DNA of 40,606 nt from Terriglobia bacterium (GCA_020073525.1 JAIQFA010000044.1:1-40606), one strand, 5' to 3'. Numbered from the stretch's first letter, positions 16,585-24,707 are shown. The notes: a model not told the origin generated them from the sequence alone. Translations and numbers: made by a program.

Positions 16585-18099
16585 ATGGACCGTCGAAGCT
16601 TTCTAGTAGGGGCAGCCGCAACCGCCGCAACCTTGTCATCGTCGAATCTTTCCCGCGCAGAACAAGCAACCGCAAATCAGGCCGATCTCCAAGCCATTTG
16701 GAAGGAGATCGAGAAGCGGCACGAAGAATCCGTGCAACGCCTGCAAACCTGGATCCGCCAGCCGTCCATCGCCGCCGAAAACCGCGGCGTGAGCGAGGGC
16801 TGCGACCTGACGATGCAGATGCTGCGCGACGCCGGATTCCAGTCGGTCACAAAAATCCCGACCGATGGCCAGCCTGGAATTTTCGCGACGCTCGACGCGG
16901 GCGCTCCGCGCACACTTGGCGTTTATTTCATGTACGACGTGAAGCAGGTAACGCCCGCCGAGTGGTCGTCACCGCCTTGGGATGCGGCGCTGGTCGACAA
17001 GCCCGGGCTTGGCAAAGTCGTGGTTGGGCGCGGCGCGGTCAATCAGAAAGGTCCGGAGGCTACGTTCCTGGCGGCGCTACACGCTATCCGTGGCTCAGGA
17101 AGAAAATTCCCGGTGAACTTCGTCCTGGTCGCCGAGGGCGAAGAAGAGATCGGGTCGCCGCATTTTCCACAGATCGTCCGCCGCCCCGAGGTGATCGCGG
17201 CATTGAAAAAGTCGGACGGGATCTTCCTGCCCAGCGCATCGCAAGATCTTGACGGCAGCATTACGGTCGAACTGGGTGCCAAGGGCATAGTAGAGCTTGA
17301 GTTGGTATCAAGCGGTGAACGTTGGGGGCTTGGCCCGGTGCACGACATCCACTCCAGCGAGAAAGCGCGCGTCGATAGTCCGGCATGGCACTTGATTCAC
17401 GCCCTCAACACGCTTGTCTCCCCCGACGGCAACGAGCCCACGATCCCAGGATTCGCCGACAAGGCGCGGCCGCTCTCCGCAGCTGAGAAGGAGATGATCG
17501 CGGAGGCCTCCAAGCGCATGGATGAGAATCTGGCGAAGCAGGCCTTCGGCGTGAAGCACTGGGTGCGCGATGTGGGCTGGCAGGAATCGCTTGAATTGCT
17601 GATGTCCCGCCCCACCGTCAATATCGAAGGCCTGGTTGGCGGCTACACCGGACCGGGTGGCAAGACCATTCTTCCGCACCGCGCCGTGGCGAAAATCGAC
17701 CTGCGCCTGGTTCCCGACATGACCGCGGCCGAAGCTCTAGCGTCGCTGAAAGCGCATCTTGCAAAGCAAGGCTTCGGCGACATCGAAGTCAACATGACAG
17801 GCGGCTACGATCCCAACAGCACGTCCGCCGACGCTGGAATCATCAAGACCCAGCTCAAGGTATATCGAAATGCCGGCATCGATCCGATTGTTCTTCCGCG
17901 CAGCCCCGGATCGTGGCCCGGTTACGTGTTCACCGGCGATCCCCTGCGCCTGCCCGCTGGCGGTTTCGGGCTAGGCCACGGAGACGGAGCTCACGCGCCA
18001 AACGAGTACTACCTGATCGAGTCCGCAAATCCGAAGGTGCAGGGCATGGATGGAGCCGTGCGGTCCTACGTGGAATTCCTGTACGCGATGGCAAGTTAG
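16585..18099 (+). CDS. Tat-exported M20-family protein with altered metal site
   Basis: The 504-residue protein starts with a Tat-type signal (DRRSFLVGAAATAATL). The body follows the M20 metallopeptidase layout: catalytic domain, dimerisation insert near 230-400, return to catalytic domain. The glutamates in AEGEEEIGSPHF (186-188) and the final His in GDGAHAPNEYY are kept. The usual GHYDVQP is replaced by YFMYDVK (114-120), so the zinc His is Met116. The usual DDKG is replaced by NQKG (153-156), so the bridging Asp is lost. M20 enzymes cleave dipeptides or acylated amino acids using two zinc ions; this one may be inactive, bind one metal, or have another role. It precedes an ABC transporter pair by 28 nt and is probably in its operon. 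Confidence 0.82.
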   Translation: MDRRSFLVGAAATAATLSSSNLSRAEQATANQADLQAIWKEIEKRHEESVQRLQTWIRQPSIAAENRGVSEGCDLTMQMLRDAGFQSVTKIPTDGQPGIFATLDAGAPRTLGVYFMYDVKQVTPAEWSSPPWDAALVDKPGLGKVVVGRGAVNQKGPEATFLAALHAIRGSGRKFPVNFVLVAEGEEEIGSPHFPQIVRRPEVIAALKKSDGIFLPSASQDLDGSITVELGAKGIVELELVSSGERWGLGPVHDIHSSEKARVDSPAWHLIHALNTLVSPDGNEPTIPGFADKARPLSAAEKEMIAEASKRMDENLAKQAFGVKHWVRDVGWQESLELLMSRPTVNIEGLVGGYTGPGGKTILPHRAVAKIDLRLVPDMTAAEALASLKAHLAKQGFGDIEVNMTGGYDPNSTSADAGIIKTQLKVYRNAGIDPIVLPRSPGSWPGYVFTGDPLRLPAGGFGLGHGDGAHAPNEYYLIESANPKVQGMDGAVRSYVEFLYAMAS

Positions 18100-18127
18100 A
18101 TTTTGCGAATGGATGCGTACCATCACC

Positions 18128-19060
18128 ATGCTTGAGGTAAACGGTCTCACGAAGAGTTACGGAAAGCTGATGGCCGTCTCTGGCGTCAGTTTTCGGGCTG
18201 ATTCGGGCGAGACGATTGGCCTGCTTGGTCCGAACGGCGCGGGCAAGACGACCACCGTCTCAATCATTGCAGGACTACTGAGCCCCGACTCCGGCGAAGT
18301 CCTCATCGAAGGCAAGCAGGTCAAGAGTGATACCGACCCGGTCAAGCTGAAAATCGGACTCGTCCCGCAGGACATGGCGCTCTACGACCAGCTCAGTGCC
18401 CGCGATAACCTGACCTTTTTTGCGGCGCTCTACTCCATCGCTGGCGCGAAGGCCAAGCAGGCGATTGCTGAGGCTCTGAATCTGGTGGGGCTCTCGGATC
18501 GCGCCGGCGACAAAGTAAAAACGTTCAGCGGAGGCATGAAACGGCGCCTGAACCTGGCTGCGGCGCTGCTTCACGATCCGCAGATCCTTCTGCTGGATGA
18601 GCCGACGGTCGGAGTCGATCCGCAAAGCCGCAACGCCATCTTTGACAATCTCGAGACGCTGAAGAAGCGCGGTAAAACTCTTATCTACACCACACACTAC
18701 ATGGAAGAGGCCGAGCGCCTGTGCGACCGCATTGTGATCATCGATCACGGGAAGTTGATTGCCAACGACACATTGCAGGGACTGCACAAACTGTTGCCCG
18801 TGACCAACGTGATTGCCGTCGAACTCGACCGCGCTGATGGTTTCAAGCCGGAACAAATGCTGGCGCTTTCGGAGGTCAAGTCGGCTGAATTGGCACAAAG
18901 CACGCTGCGAGTTGGCGTTCACGATCTTTCCCAGGGCGCACCGGGCGTTCTTCGCTGGCTGACCGAGAACGGGCATTCTTACCATCACGTCTCCAGCGAG
19001 CAGCCGAGTCTTGAGACTGTTTTTCTCACTCTTACGGGAAGGAGCCTCCGAGACGAGTAA
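18128..19060 (+). CDS. ABC transporter ATP-binding protein
   Basis: The protein is about 310 residues from the ATG at 18128 (MLEVNGLTKSYGKLM). An in-frame ATG at 18113 would add five residues. It shows Walker [12 protein letters not shown]-loop GLVPQDMALYDQLS, signature FSGGMKRRLNLAAAL, Walker B ILLLDEPTVGVDPQ and H-loop YTTHYMEEAERL. The C-terminal ~90 residues form the accessory domain common in drug-export and ABC-2-type ATPases (ending SLETVFLTLTGRSLRDE). The permease gene overlaps its stop by one base (TAATG), so the two are translationally coupled. It probably energises export of a drug, lipid or cell-surface compound. The TetR gene downstream may control it. Confidence 0.92.
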   Translation: MLEVNGLTKSYGKLMAVSGVSFRADSGETIGLLGPNGAGKTTTVSIIAGLLSPDSGEVLIEGKQVKSDTDPVKLKIGLVPQDMALYDQLSARDNLTFFAALYSIAGAKAKQAIAEALNLVGLSDRAGDKVKTFSGGMKRRLNLAAALLHDPQILLLDEPTVGVDPQSRNAIFDNLETLKKRGKTLIYTTHYMEEAERLCDRIVIIDHGKLIANDTLQGLHKLLPVTNVIAVELDRADGFKPEQMLALSEVKSAELAQSTLRVGVHDLSQGAPGVLRWLTENGHSYHHVSSEQPSLETVFLTLTGRSLRDE

Positions 19061-20358
19061 TGATTCCATTCCTGGCGCTGATACGAAAAGACCTCAAAAT
19101 GTTCTTCAACGACCGCAGAGCCCTGATCGTGAGTATGTTGGTGCCCATTGCGTTGGCCTCCTTTTTCGGCTACCTGTTCGGCGGACAAGGTGGCAACGCG
19201 GAGACGAGCAAAGTGGTCGTGCTGGTGATTGACCAGGATGGAAGCGACATCTCACGGGGGCTGATCACTCAACTTGCCGGCGACAAGACGCTCGATGTAA
19301 AGCCGTCCACGCTGGACGCGGCGCGCGCGGCGGTGCGCAAAGGAAAAGCGACGGCGGCGATCGTCATTCCGAAGAATTTCGGCAAGGATGCCGGACACGC
19401 GCTCTTTACCGGTGCCAGCAAACCTGAACTCAGCTTGCTTTACGACCCATCTCACAATGTCGAACTCGGAATGGTCAAGGGCATTCTGAGCGGCGCGGTC
19501 ATGCAAACCGTCAGCAAAGAGATGTTCACCGGCAGTAGCGGGCGCGACGTGGTCAACGAGTCCCTGGCGCAGGTCGAGAACAATCCTCAAATCCCAGCGG
19601 GACAGCGGAAGGCTTTACGCGATCTGCTGGGCGGCGTGAACGAATTGAATGCACAAAGGGACCGCGAGGGCGCGTCCGGGCAAGGCGCAATGTCCGGCGG
19701 CTTGAGTATGCCCTATGAGACACACGAGGAAGCGATCACGTCGGGGGACAATGTTGCGTACAACGGCTACGCCCACTCGTTCGGAGGGATGGGGGTTCAG
19801 TTCATCCTCTTCATGGGCATGGATGTCGGAATCGCACTGCTGTTGCTTCGTCAGAGCGGGCTCTGGCAGCGACTCCGGGCAGCGCCACTTTCCCGAACCA
19901 CGCTGATGGGCAGCCGGACGGTGAGCGCCTCCCTGATCGCTGGTTTTATTCTGCTCGTGCTCTTCAGCTTCGCCCGGGTGGTGTTTGGAGTACGGATCCT
20001 GGGCAGCTTCGCGGGCTTCGTAGGAGTCTGCGCCGCGTTCTCGTTGATGACCGCCTCTTTCGGCCTGATGGTGGCCGCCCTCGGCGAGACGGTCGAAGCC
20101 ACACGCGGCTACTCCATCATGGCAACGCTCTTCATGGTGATGCTCGGCGGCGCCTGGGTGCCGACGTTTATCTTTCCGAAGTGGCTCCAGAAACTAACTG
20201 TGGTCGTTCCGACCCGCTGGGCGATGGATGGGTTGGACGGCATGACCTGGCGCGGCTTGGGCTTCTCTTCGGCAATTGCACCCATCGCCGTTTTGTTGCT
20301 CTTCACGCTGTTGTTTGGGATGGTGGCGGTGATGCGGTTCCGCTGGCGGACGGAGTAG
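19060..20358 (+). CDS. ABC-2 type transporter permease
   Basis: The 432-residue permease has the typical ABC-2 (YhhJ/DrrB-like) layout: an N-terminal membrane helix (IVSMLVPIALASFFGYLFG), a large extracytoplasmic domain of ~190 residues (VVLVIDQDGSDISRGL, AAIVIPKNFGKDAG), then about five helices (VQFILFMGMDVGIALLLL, LIAGFILLVLFSFARVVFG, GFVGVCAAFSLMTASFGLMV, YSIMATLFMVMLGGAWVPTF, AIAPIAVLLLFTLLFGMVAV). The ATG overlaps the ATPase stop (TAATG). Its substrate is not shown by the sequence. It is followed by a CACAGAGG-type repeat and a TetR gene. Confidence 0.9.
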   Translation: MIPFLALIRKDLKMFFNDRRALIVSMLVPIALASFFGYLFGGQGGNAETSKVVVLVIDQDGSDISRGLITQLAGDKTLDVKPSTLDAARAAVRKGKATAAIVIPKNFGKDAGHALFTGASKPELSLLYDPSHNVELGMVKGILSGAVMQTVSKEMFTGSSGRDVVNESLAQVENNPQIPAGQRKALRDLLGGVNELNAQRDREGASGQGAMSGGLSMPYETHEEAITSGDNVAYNGYAHSFGGMGVQFILFMGMDVGIALLLLRQSGLWQRLRAAPLSRTTLMGSRTVSASLIAGFILLVLFSFARVVFGVRILGSFAGFVGVCAAFSLMTASFGLMVAALGETVEATRGYSIMATLFMVMLGGAWVPTFIFPKWLQKLTVVVPTRWAMDGLDGMTWRGLGFSSAIAPIAVLLLFTLLFGMVAVMRFRWRTE

Positions 20359-20398
20359 TCGTAGTTCTTCTTAGTGTGCACATCCTGTAGGAGTTCTC

Positions 20399-20473
20399 AA
20401 CCACAGAGGACATAGAGGATCACAGAGGAAATCGGAAAGAAACGTCAGTGTTCCCCCGTGCCCCCTGTGGTTA
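20399..20473. repeat. CACAGAGG-family inverted repeat
   Basis: The left part reads ACCACAGAGG ACATAGAGG ATCACAGAGG (20400-20428). The right part, CCGTGCCCCCTGTGGTT (20456-20472), is the partly complementary arm. It lies between the permease and tetR genes; an upstream in-frame extension of the tetR reading frame lies in it and is therefore rejected. Confidence 0.65.
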
Positions 20474-20534
20474 TCTTCCGTTTTCCTCTGCGCTAGTAGA
20501 ACGCGGCCCCCATTCCGCGATACCATCTCTGGTG

Positions 20535-21137
20535 ATGCTTCGCGAAGCCACCGTCGAACCCCGCCAGGAAATCCTGCGCACCGCCGCCCGTCTCTTTCAA
20601 CAACAGGGCTACGATGCCACTTCCATGAATGATGTCGCCGCGGCACTCAAGCTTTCGAAGGGCGGCCTCTACCATCACTTTCAGTCGAAAGACGAAATCC
20701 TGTTCCACATCATGTCGCACGCCATGGACATCACCGAGGAGCGGGTGATCAACGTGGTGCGGCGCATCGACGGAGCCAGTCTTGCCGGAGCGGAAGAGCG
20801 CCTGCGCACGTTGATCCGGCTGCACATCCAGGTTGTGATCAGTCCCGAAGACCGCGAGATTACGGTCATGCTGCACGAGAACCATCCGCTGCCTCCCGCG
20901 CTGCGCCGCAAGATCAACGGACGCAAGAAAGATTACGTGCACTTTGTCGAGAACCTGGTCGCCGACATCCAGCGCAAGCGCGCTATTCCATCGTCCGTGA
21001 CACCGCGAGCGGCCGCCTTCGCCCTGGTCGGCATGATTAACTGGATCTATCAGTGGTACAAGCCCGACGGGACGCTGACTGGGGATGCTCTAGTACAGCA
21101 GTACACGGACATTTTCTTTCATGGAGCGGTGGGGTAG
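20535..21137 (+). CDS. TetR-family transcriptional regulator
   Basis: The 200-residue protein starts at ATG 20535 (MLREATVEPRQEILRTAARLFQ). The N-terminal helix-turn-helix is classic TetR: ARLFQQQGYDATSMNDVAAALKLSKGGLYHHFQSKDEIL. The C-terminal ligand-binding part (RLHIQVVISPEDREITVMLHENHPLPPALRRKINGRKKDYV) resembles regulators of fatty-acid or aromatic-compound degradation, such as KstR2-like proteins. Its location after an ABC exporter pair, in the same direction, suggests it represses that operon in response to an exported compound; this is inference. A palindrome of TetR-operator type is seen at 14904-14923 but not next to this gene. Confidence 0.9.
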   Translation: MLREATVEPRQEILRTAARLFQQQGYDATSMNDVAAALKLSKGGLYHHFQSKDEILFHIMSHAMDITEERVINVVRRIDGASLAGAEERLRTLIRLHIQVVISPEDREITVMLHENHPLPPALRRKINGRKKDYVHFVENLVADIQRKRAIPSSVTPRAAAFALVGMINWIYQWYKPDGTLTGDALVQQYTDIFFHGAVG

Positions 21138-21154
21138 TTCTCAGTAAATGCTTC

Positions 21155-21182
21155 GTAGAGACGCGGCTTGCCGCGTCTTTTC
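21155..21182 (+). terminator. GAGACGCGG hairpin with T-run after tetR (possible terminator)
   Basis: A 9-bp stem with a 2-nt loop (AGACGCGGC-TT-GCCGCGTCT) is followed by TTT, 18 bp after the tetR stop. This is a single arm of the repeat family found at 10053 and 23280. The short T-run makes intrinsic termination plausible but not certain. Confidence 0.5.
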
Positions 21183-21199
21183 GCGAACATTCGAAATTT

Positions 21200-21523
21200 A
21201 TGCCTCACTATCTTCACATCGACGAACTGACCCGCCAACGAGCGGAAGCGGGCAAACGCTATTTCGAGTTCCTCCGCGTCCCCGCAATGAGTGCCGGTGT
21301 TTATGTTCTGCCGAAGGGCGGCACCGATCTGCAGAAACCGCACCGTGAGGACGAGATGTACTACGTCGTCCGCGGACGCGCCCGCATGCAAATCGGCTCC
21401 GACCACGCCGAGGTGCGCGTCGGGTCCGTCATTTTTGTCGAGGCGGAGTTGGAGCATCGGTTCTATGACATTGAGGAAGAGCTCGAAGTCCTGGTTTTCT
21501 TTGCGCCGGCGGAACAAGAATGA
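21200..21523 (+). CDS. Cupin-domain protein
   Basis: The protein is about 107 residues from ATG 21200 (MPHYLHIDELTRQRAEAGKR). A longer reading frame upstream consists of the GAGACGCGG repeat and is not credible. The cupin motifs are visible: KPHREDEMYYVVRGRARM (motif 1, metal-binding His and Glu) and VGSVIFVEAELEHRFYDI (motif 2, His). One small beta-barrel fills the protein. Cupins of this size bind a metal ion and act as small enzymes or sensors; the substrate is unknown. The nearby tetR and exporter genes may be related, but no direct link is visible. Confidence 0.85.
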   Translation: MPHYLHIDELTRQRAEAGKRYFEFLRVPAMSAGVYVLPKGGTDLQKPHREDEMYYVVRGRARMQIGSDHAEVRVGSVIFVEAELEHRFYDIEEELEVLVFFAPAEQE

Positions 21524-21583
21524 AAACTTCCGCGTCGGAGATCGGTACCGTCCCTGACGGGACTCACCAGCCGTCATCCGCTA

Positions 21584-21603
21584 CCCGGGGCTTACGCCCC
21601 GGG
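21584..21603. repeat. Palindromic hairpin after the cupin gene
   Basis: CCCGGGGC-TTAC-GCCCCGGG is a perfect 8-bp hairpin followed by CTTTCCTGTTT. It may be a REP-like repeat or a weak terminator for the cupin gene. Confidence 0.55.
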
Positions 21604-21659
21604 CTTTCCTGTTTCGCCGCTTCGCGACGGTCTTTACCGCCGCCGCTTTTTACCTCCCA

Positions 21660-21690
21660 TTGACAACGGCGACAGGGTAAACTGCTACCC
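21660..21690 (+). promoter_or_regulatory. Possible promoter of the beta-propeller gene
   Basis: A perfect -35 box TTGACA lies at 21660-21665. The region 17 nt downstream (TGCTAC) matches the -10 consensus poorly. The gene's ATG at 21738 has AGAGAGAGG about 10 nt before it. Confidence 0.35.
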
Positions 21691-21737
21691 TGCTGGTCGA
21701 ATCCCCCCGCCCACAATCCTAGAGAGAGGTCGTACGG

Positions 21738-23252
21738 ATGAAGCCTATGAATAGGACTGCGCAGTCGCGATGGATCTTTTCCTTATGTTGCATAGCCGCA
21801 TGCACCGCGGTGCTGACGTTGAATGCGAGCGCGCAAAGTGGCGCATGGCTGACGCACTCCCATGACGAGCAGCACACCGCGCTCTCGACTGTACAATCGC
21901 AACCATTCAGCAAAATTCACTGGCATGTGCCGGTCGATTTGTTTCCTCCGCAGGGCGAGATCTTCATCCACTACGGCTCTCCGCTGGTCACCGCCGCAAA
22001 CACCGTGATCGTGCCCGTGAAAACAGGATCGAACAGCTACCGCGTCGAGGCCCATAACGGCGCCACCGGGAAGCGGCTCTGGGCGCAGAAGACACACTAT
22101 CAGGCTCCGGGAGCCAGCTTCATCCCCGGCCTTGGACCCACCATTTCTGGCAGCCAGCTTTTCGTTCCTGACCTTGCGGGCCGGGTGTTGGTGCGGCAGA
22201 ATCCCGACCAGGCGAAGGGTACCGTCACTCGCCTAACCTTCTACGGCAAGAAGAATTACGGCAAGAACCCGACCGCCTACCAGCAGAACGTGCAGATCGG
22301 CACCCCGCTTACTACCGATGCCAACGGCAACCTCTACTTCGGATTCCTCGTTCTTGGCCCCACGCCGATCAACCTGCAAAGCGGACTGGCCCGCATTGCC
22401 CCGGATGGAACAGGAACCTGGGTTTCAGCCGCCACCGCCAGCGGCGATCCCGCCATTACGCAGGTCGCTATCAGTGCCGCGCCTGCGCTCTCGCCAGATG
22501 GCAGCCTTCTTTATGTCGTGGTGACCAACGGGAGCTATGGATACCTGCTCGCGCTGAACAGTACGACGCTCGCGCAAGTGAGCCGTGTGCGCCTGACCGA
22601 CCCATCCTCGGGATTGGATGCGCTGCTCTGCGACTGTAGCTCTGCCACACCGACCGTTGGACCCGACGGCGATGTTTACTTCGGGGTGTTGGAAAATCCT
22701 TTTCCTGATCACAATGACCGTGGGTGGCTGCTCCACTTCAACAGCAACCTGTCGCAGACCAAAATCCCGGGCAGCTTTGGCTGGGATGACACGGCCTCCA
22801 TCGTTCCTGCTTCGCTGGTCGCGAGCTATCAAGGAAGTTCGAGCTACTTGCTGATGACCAAGTACAACAACTACGGAGGAGTCGGCTCCGGCGATGGACA
22901 CAACCGCATTGCAATCCTCGACCCCAACGCCACCGAACGCGATCCCGTCATTCCCAGTACGCTGGTCATGAAAGAAGTCATCACGATTCTTGGAGTCACG
23001 CCCGATCCGAATTGGCCGGGAGGGGTCAAGGAATGGTGCATCAATTCGGCCGCGGTCGATCCGTTCACGAAGTCGGTTCTTGCCAATAGCGAAGACGGCA
23101 AACTTTACCGCTGGGATCTCACCTCGAACACGCTTTCGGAGGTGATCACGCTTTCGACTGGCATCGGCGAGGCTTACACGCCGACCGTGATTGGGAGTGA
23201 TGGAACGGCCTACGCCATCAACAAAGCCGTGCTCGACGCCATCGGACGCTGA
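21738..23252 (+). CDS. Exported beta-propeller (PQQ-like repeat) protein
   Basis: The 504-residue protein has a signal peptide (IFSLCCIAACTAVLTLNASA) and a body of repeated blade-like strands: VTAANTVIVPVKTGSNSYRV, NGATGKRLWAQ, LTTDANGNLYFGF, LSPDGSLLYVV, PTVGPDGDVYFGVL, SVLANSEDGKLYRWD, TPTVIGSDGTAYAIN. This is the pattern of PQQ-like or WD-type seven/eight-bladed propellers. There are no PQQ-ligand or methanol-dehydrogenase motifs, and the cofactor is not predicted. Three cysteines (CDCSS, EWC) may form disulphides in the periplasm. It is likely a secreted or periplasmic binding or scaffold protein. The neighbouring reductase is convergent and separated by a palindromic repeat. Confidence 0.8.
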   Translation: MKPMNRTAQSRWIFSLCCIAACTAVLTLNASAQSGAWLTHSHDEQHTALSTVQSQPFSKIHWHVPVDLFPPQGEIFIHYGSPLVTAANTVIVPVKTGSNSYRVEAHNGATGKRLWAQKTHYQAPGASFIPGLGPTISGSQLFVPDLAGRVLVRQNPDQAKGTVTRLTFYGKKNYGKNPTAYQQNVQIGTPLTTDANGNLYFGFLVLGPTPINLQSGLARIAPDGTGTWVSAATASGDPAITQVAISAAPALSPDGSLLYVVVTNGSYGYLLALNSTTLAQVSRVRLTDPSSGLDALLCDCSSATPTVGPDGDVYFGVLENPFPDHNDRGWLLHFNSNLSQTKIPGSFGWDDTASIVPASLVASYQGSSSYLLMTKYNNYGGVGSGDGHNRIAILDPNATERDPVIPSTLVMKEVITILGVTPDPNWPGGVKEWCINSAAVDPFTKSVLANSEDGKLYRWDLTSNTLSEVITLSTGIGEAYTPTVIGSDGTAYAINKAVLDAIGR

Positions 23253-23279
23253 AGGCCCGTGCAGTGCGACAACCCTTCC

Positions 23280-23342
23280 GTAGAGACGCGGCTTGCCGCG
23301 TCTCCTAGCCGCGGAGTGAGACGAGGCAAGCCCCGTCTCTAC
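23280..23342. repeat. GAGACGCGG-family double hairpin between convergent genes
   Basis: The left arm 23280-23305 and right arm 23317-23342 are near reverse complements, and each also has its own inner hairpin. It lies between the stops of the beta-propeller gene (plus) and the reductase gene (minus), as the copy at 10053-10114 lies between two convergent genes. Confidence 0.8.
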
Positions 23343-23362
23343 GGCGGAAGTGCATGATGTTT

Positions 23363-24142
23363 CTATGCGCCTGCCGCCGCTTTTGCCGGCACCCAATACA
23401 CTTCTTCTCTTAGGTTCTCTTTGGTGAAGCCGATGCGCTTCAGAATGCCTTTGCTGTGCTCGACCATCTCCGGATGCCCGCACAGATACCCGATGCTGTT
23501 CGCCGCGGTGCATCCCCACTGGTCAGCGTACTTGCGGAGGAGTTCGTCCACGCGTCCAACTTCGCCCTGCCAACCTTCGTCCTCCCAGGGACGGCTCACC
23601 GTGAATACACAGCGAAACCAGGGCGCCTCTTTCGCAAAGTTTTCCAGTTCCTCGCGGTAGCCGAACTCCCACGGCCGGCTGGCGCCGCTCAGCAGAAATA
23701 ACTTGTGATCGCCGGCGAACCGGCCTTCCTTCCAATCCTTGAACAGGGTTCGCACATAGCTGACAAACGGCGCGACTCCGGTTACGGTGCTCACCATCAG
23801 GTGGTTCGTGCGCCCAGGTTGTGCGGTGTCGAATGTGAAACGCCCTTTCGCGACCTTGCGGACCAGAACCTCATCGCCCAGCTGAAGGTCGTACAGCGGC
23901 GGCGTGGTCTCGCCGTTCGGCACCAGCTCGAAAAAGAATTCCAGTTCCTTTTCGTAAGGAGAGGAAGCAATCGAGTAGGGACGCTCCAGTCGCCGCGTGT
24001 CTCTTTCCACTCCCAGTGTGGCGTACTGACCCGCTGCAAAAGAAAATTCGGCACCGGGATCGACACGAATCATCCAGAGATCCGGCGCAAAGTCTGCACG
24101 CTTGGTAATGCGGGCGCGATAGTGCTTTTCGTCCAGTGACAT
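23363..24142 (-). CDS. fpr: Ferredoxin/flavodoxin-NADP+ reductase (Fpr type)
   Basis: The 259-residue flavoprotein is of FNR type: FAD-binding RRLERPYSIASSPYEKELEFFFELV, then the flavin/nicotinamide linker VRKVAKGRFTFDT, the NADP motif VSTVTGVAPFVSYVRTL, and the C-terminal GYLCGHPEMVEHSKGILKRIGFTKENLREEVYW. The order matches E. coli Fpr closely, including the end in YW plus a short tail. It exchanges electrons between NADPH and ferredoxin or flavodoxin. The start ATG at 24142 has AAGAGG upstream. The Rieske oxygenase at 27751 could be an electron acceptor, but the genes are not in an operon. Two hairpins lie 17-80 bp upstream of the start. Confidence 0.88.
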   Translation of the reverse strand: MSLDEKHYRARITKRADFAPDLWMIRVDPGAEFSFAAGQYATLGVERDTRRLERPYSIASSPYEKELEFFFELVPNGETTPPLYDLQLGDEVLVRKVAKGRFTFDTAQPGRTNHLMVSTVTGVAPFVSYVRTLFKDWKEGRFAGDHKLFLLSGASRPWEFGYREELENFAKEAPWFRCVFTVSRPWEDEGWQGEVGRVDELLRKYADQWGCTAANSIGYLCGHPEMVEHSKGILKRIGFTKENLREEVYWVPAKAAAGA

Positions 24143-24158
24143 TCAGTATCCTCTTGAA

Positions 24159-24222
24159 CCCACACCACAAAAGGCAGGTGGGACTTCCCAGGAGAAGGCG
24201 GCGGTTACCGCGTTCTCCTGGG
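24159..24222 (-). promoter_or_regulatory. Two hairpins in the leader of the reductase gene
   Basis: A perfect 10-bp stem CCCAGGAGAA/TTCTCCTGGG (24187-24196 with 24213-24222) is followed towards the gene by a shorter CCCAC/GTGGG pair (24159-24163 with 24178-24182). Both lie in the presumed 5' leader. There is no U-run, so a transcriptional terminator is unlikely. A regulatory leader or a repeat is possible. Confidence 0.4.
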
Positions 24223-24352
24223 TTCTTAGCGCCGAAAAACTTTGCCGTCGACCACCGTTCCTAGCACGTCCGGCACCACACTCCAACAGACATGCACGGT
24301 CGAATACCAATTCAAATTTTAGATGGGAAGAATCGGGAAAATGAGTGGAAGG

Positions 24353-24436
24353 TTTCAGGTGTTAGGTCTCAGGGAGAGCGATTTCGTTGAGTCGCAGCGG
24401 TTGCGGACTGAGAACTGGTCTTCCTGAGACCTGAAA
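24353..24436. repeat. Heptamer inverted repeat, TCTCAGG variant
   Basis: The left arm reads TTTCAGG TGTTAGG TCTCAGG (24353-24373). The right arm, CCTGAGACCTGAAA (24423-24436), complements two of these units. The arms therefore differ by one 7-nt unit. It lies just downstream of the candidate ncRNA terminator. Confidence 0.7.
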
Positions 24437-24471
24437 AAAGACAGCCCGCAAGCCTTTCAGCCTGCGGGCTG
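24433..24471 (-). terminator. Intrinsic terminator of the candidate ncRNA
   Basis: On the minus strand a 9-bp GC-rich stem CAGCCCGCA/TGCGGGCTG (24463-24471 with 24442-24450) is followed directly by TCTTTTTTC. This is a textbook Rho-independent terminator and the clearest one in the window. Confidence 0.85.
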
Positions 24472-24647
24472 CCCGGTGGACTGTTTGGGATTGACTGAGG
24501 TGGTCACTCTCGTGGCCCCTCGCTCGTTCCGGTGCCGGACACAGCTTGTGACCGGCGGATCAGCCCATACTCACGGATTGTTTGCGAGAGATGTTCCCGA
24601 TTCCCCCGACCAAAGGTTCCTCGAGAACTCCGCTTAGAGCAACCGCC

Positions 24648-24707
24648 CTAAGACTCAGCCACCTCACCTGGTCTTGTACTTCTACTGTGACTATCAAAAC
24701 TTGTCAT
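24648..24707 (-). CDS. Possible 19-residue leader peptide within the ncRNA
   Basis: The ATG at 24707 follows AGGAGGTGG (24712-24720), an almost perfect Shine-Dalgarno sequence, with good spacing. It reads MTSFDSHSRSTRPGEVAES, then TAG at 24648-24650, inside the GGUU-loop hairpin. The peptide is hydrophilic and Ser/Arg-rich; no regulatory run of one amino acid is obvious. The SD is part of the 5' strand of the long-range helix with 24497-24505, so folding would hide it. It may be a true leader peptide, or the SD match may be a by-product of the RNA structure. Confidence 0.35.
   Translation of the reverse strand: MTSFDSHSRSTRPGEVAES

Noticed and set aside
21053..21199. N-terminal extension of the cupin protein
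   Set aside because: The extension overlaps the tetR end and the GAGACGCGG repeat; ATG 21200 gives the normal cupin start.
22425..23519. 364-codon open frame on the minus strand opposite the beta-propeller gene
   Set aside because: Its sequence is Arg/Gly/His-rich with no recognisable family; the plus-strand gene has a signal peptide and regular blades.
24597..24672. tRNA-Ser-like start (GGTGAGGTGGCTGAGT) in the ncRNA region
   Set aside because: No matching acceptor 3' strand, T-arm or CCA follows at the right distance, so it is not a tRNA.
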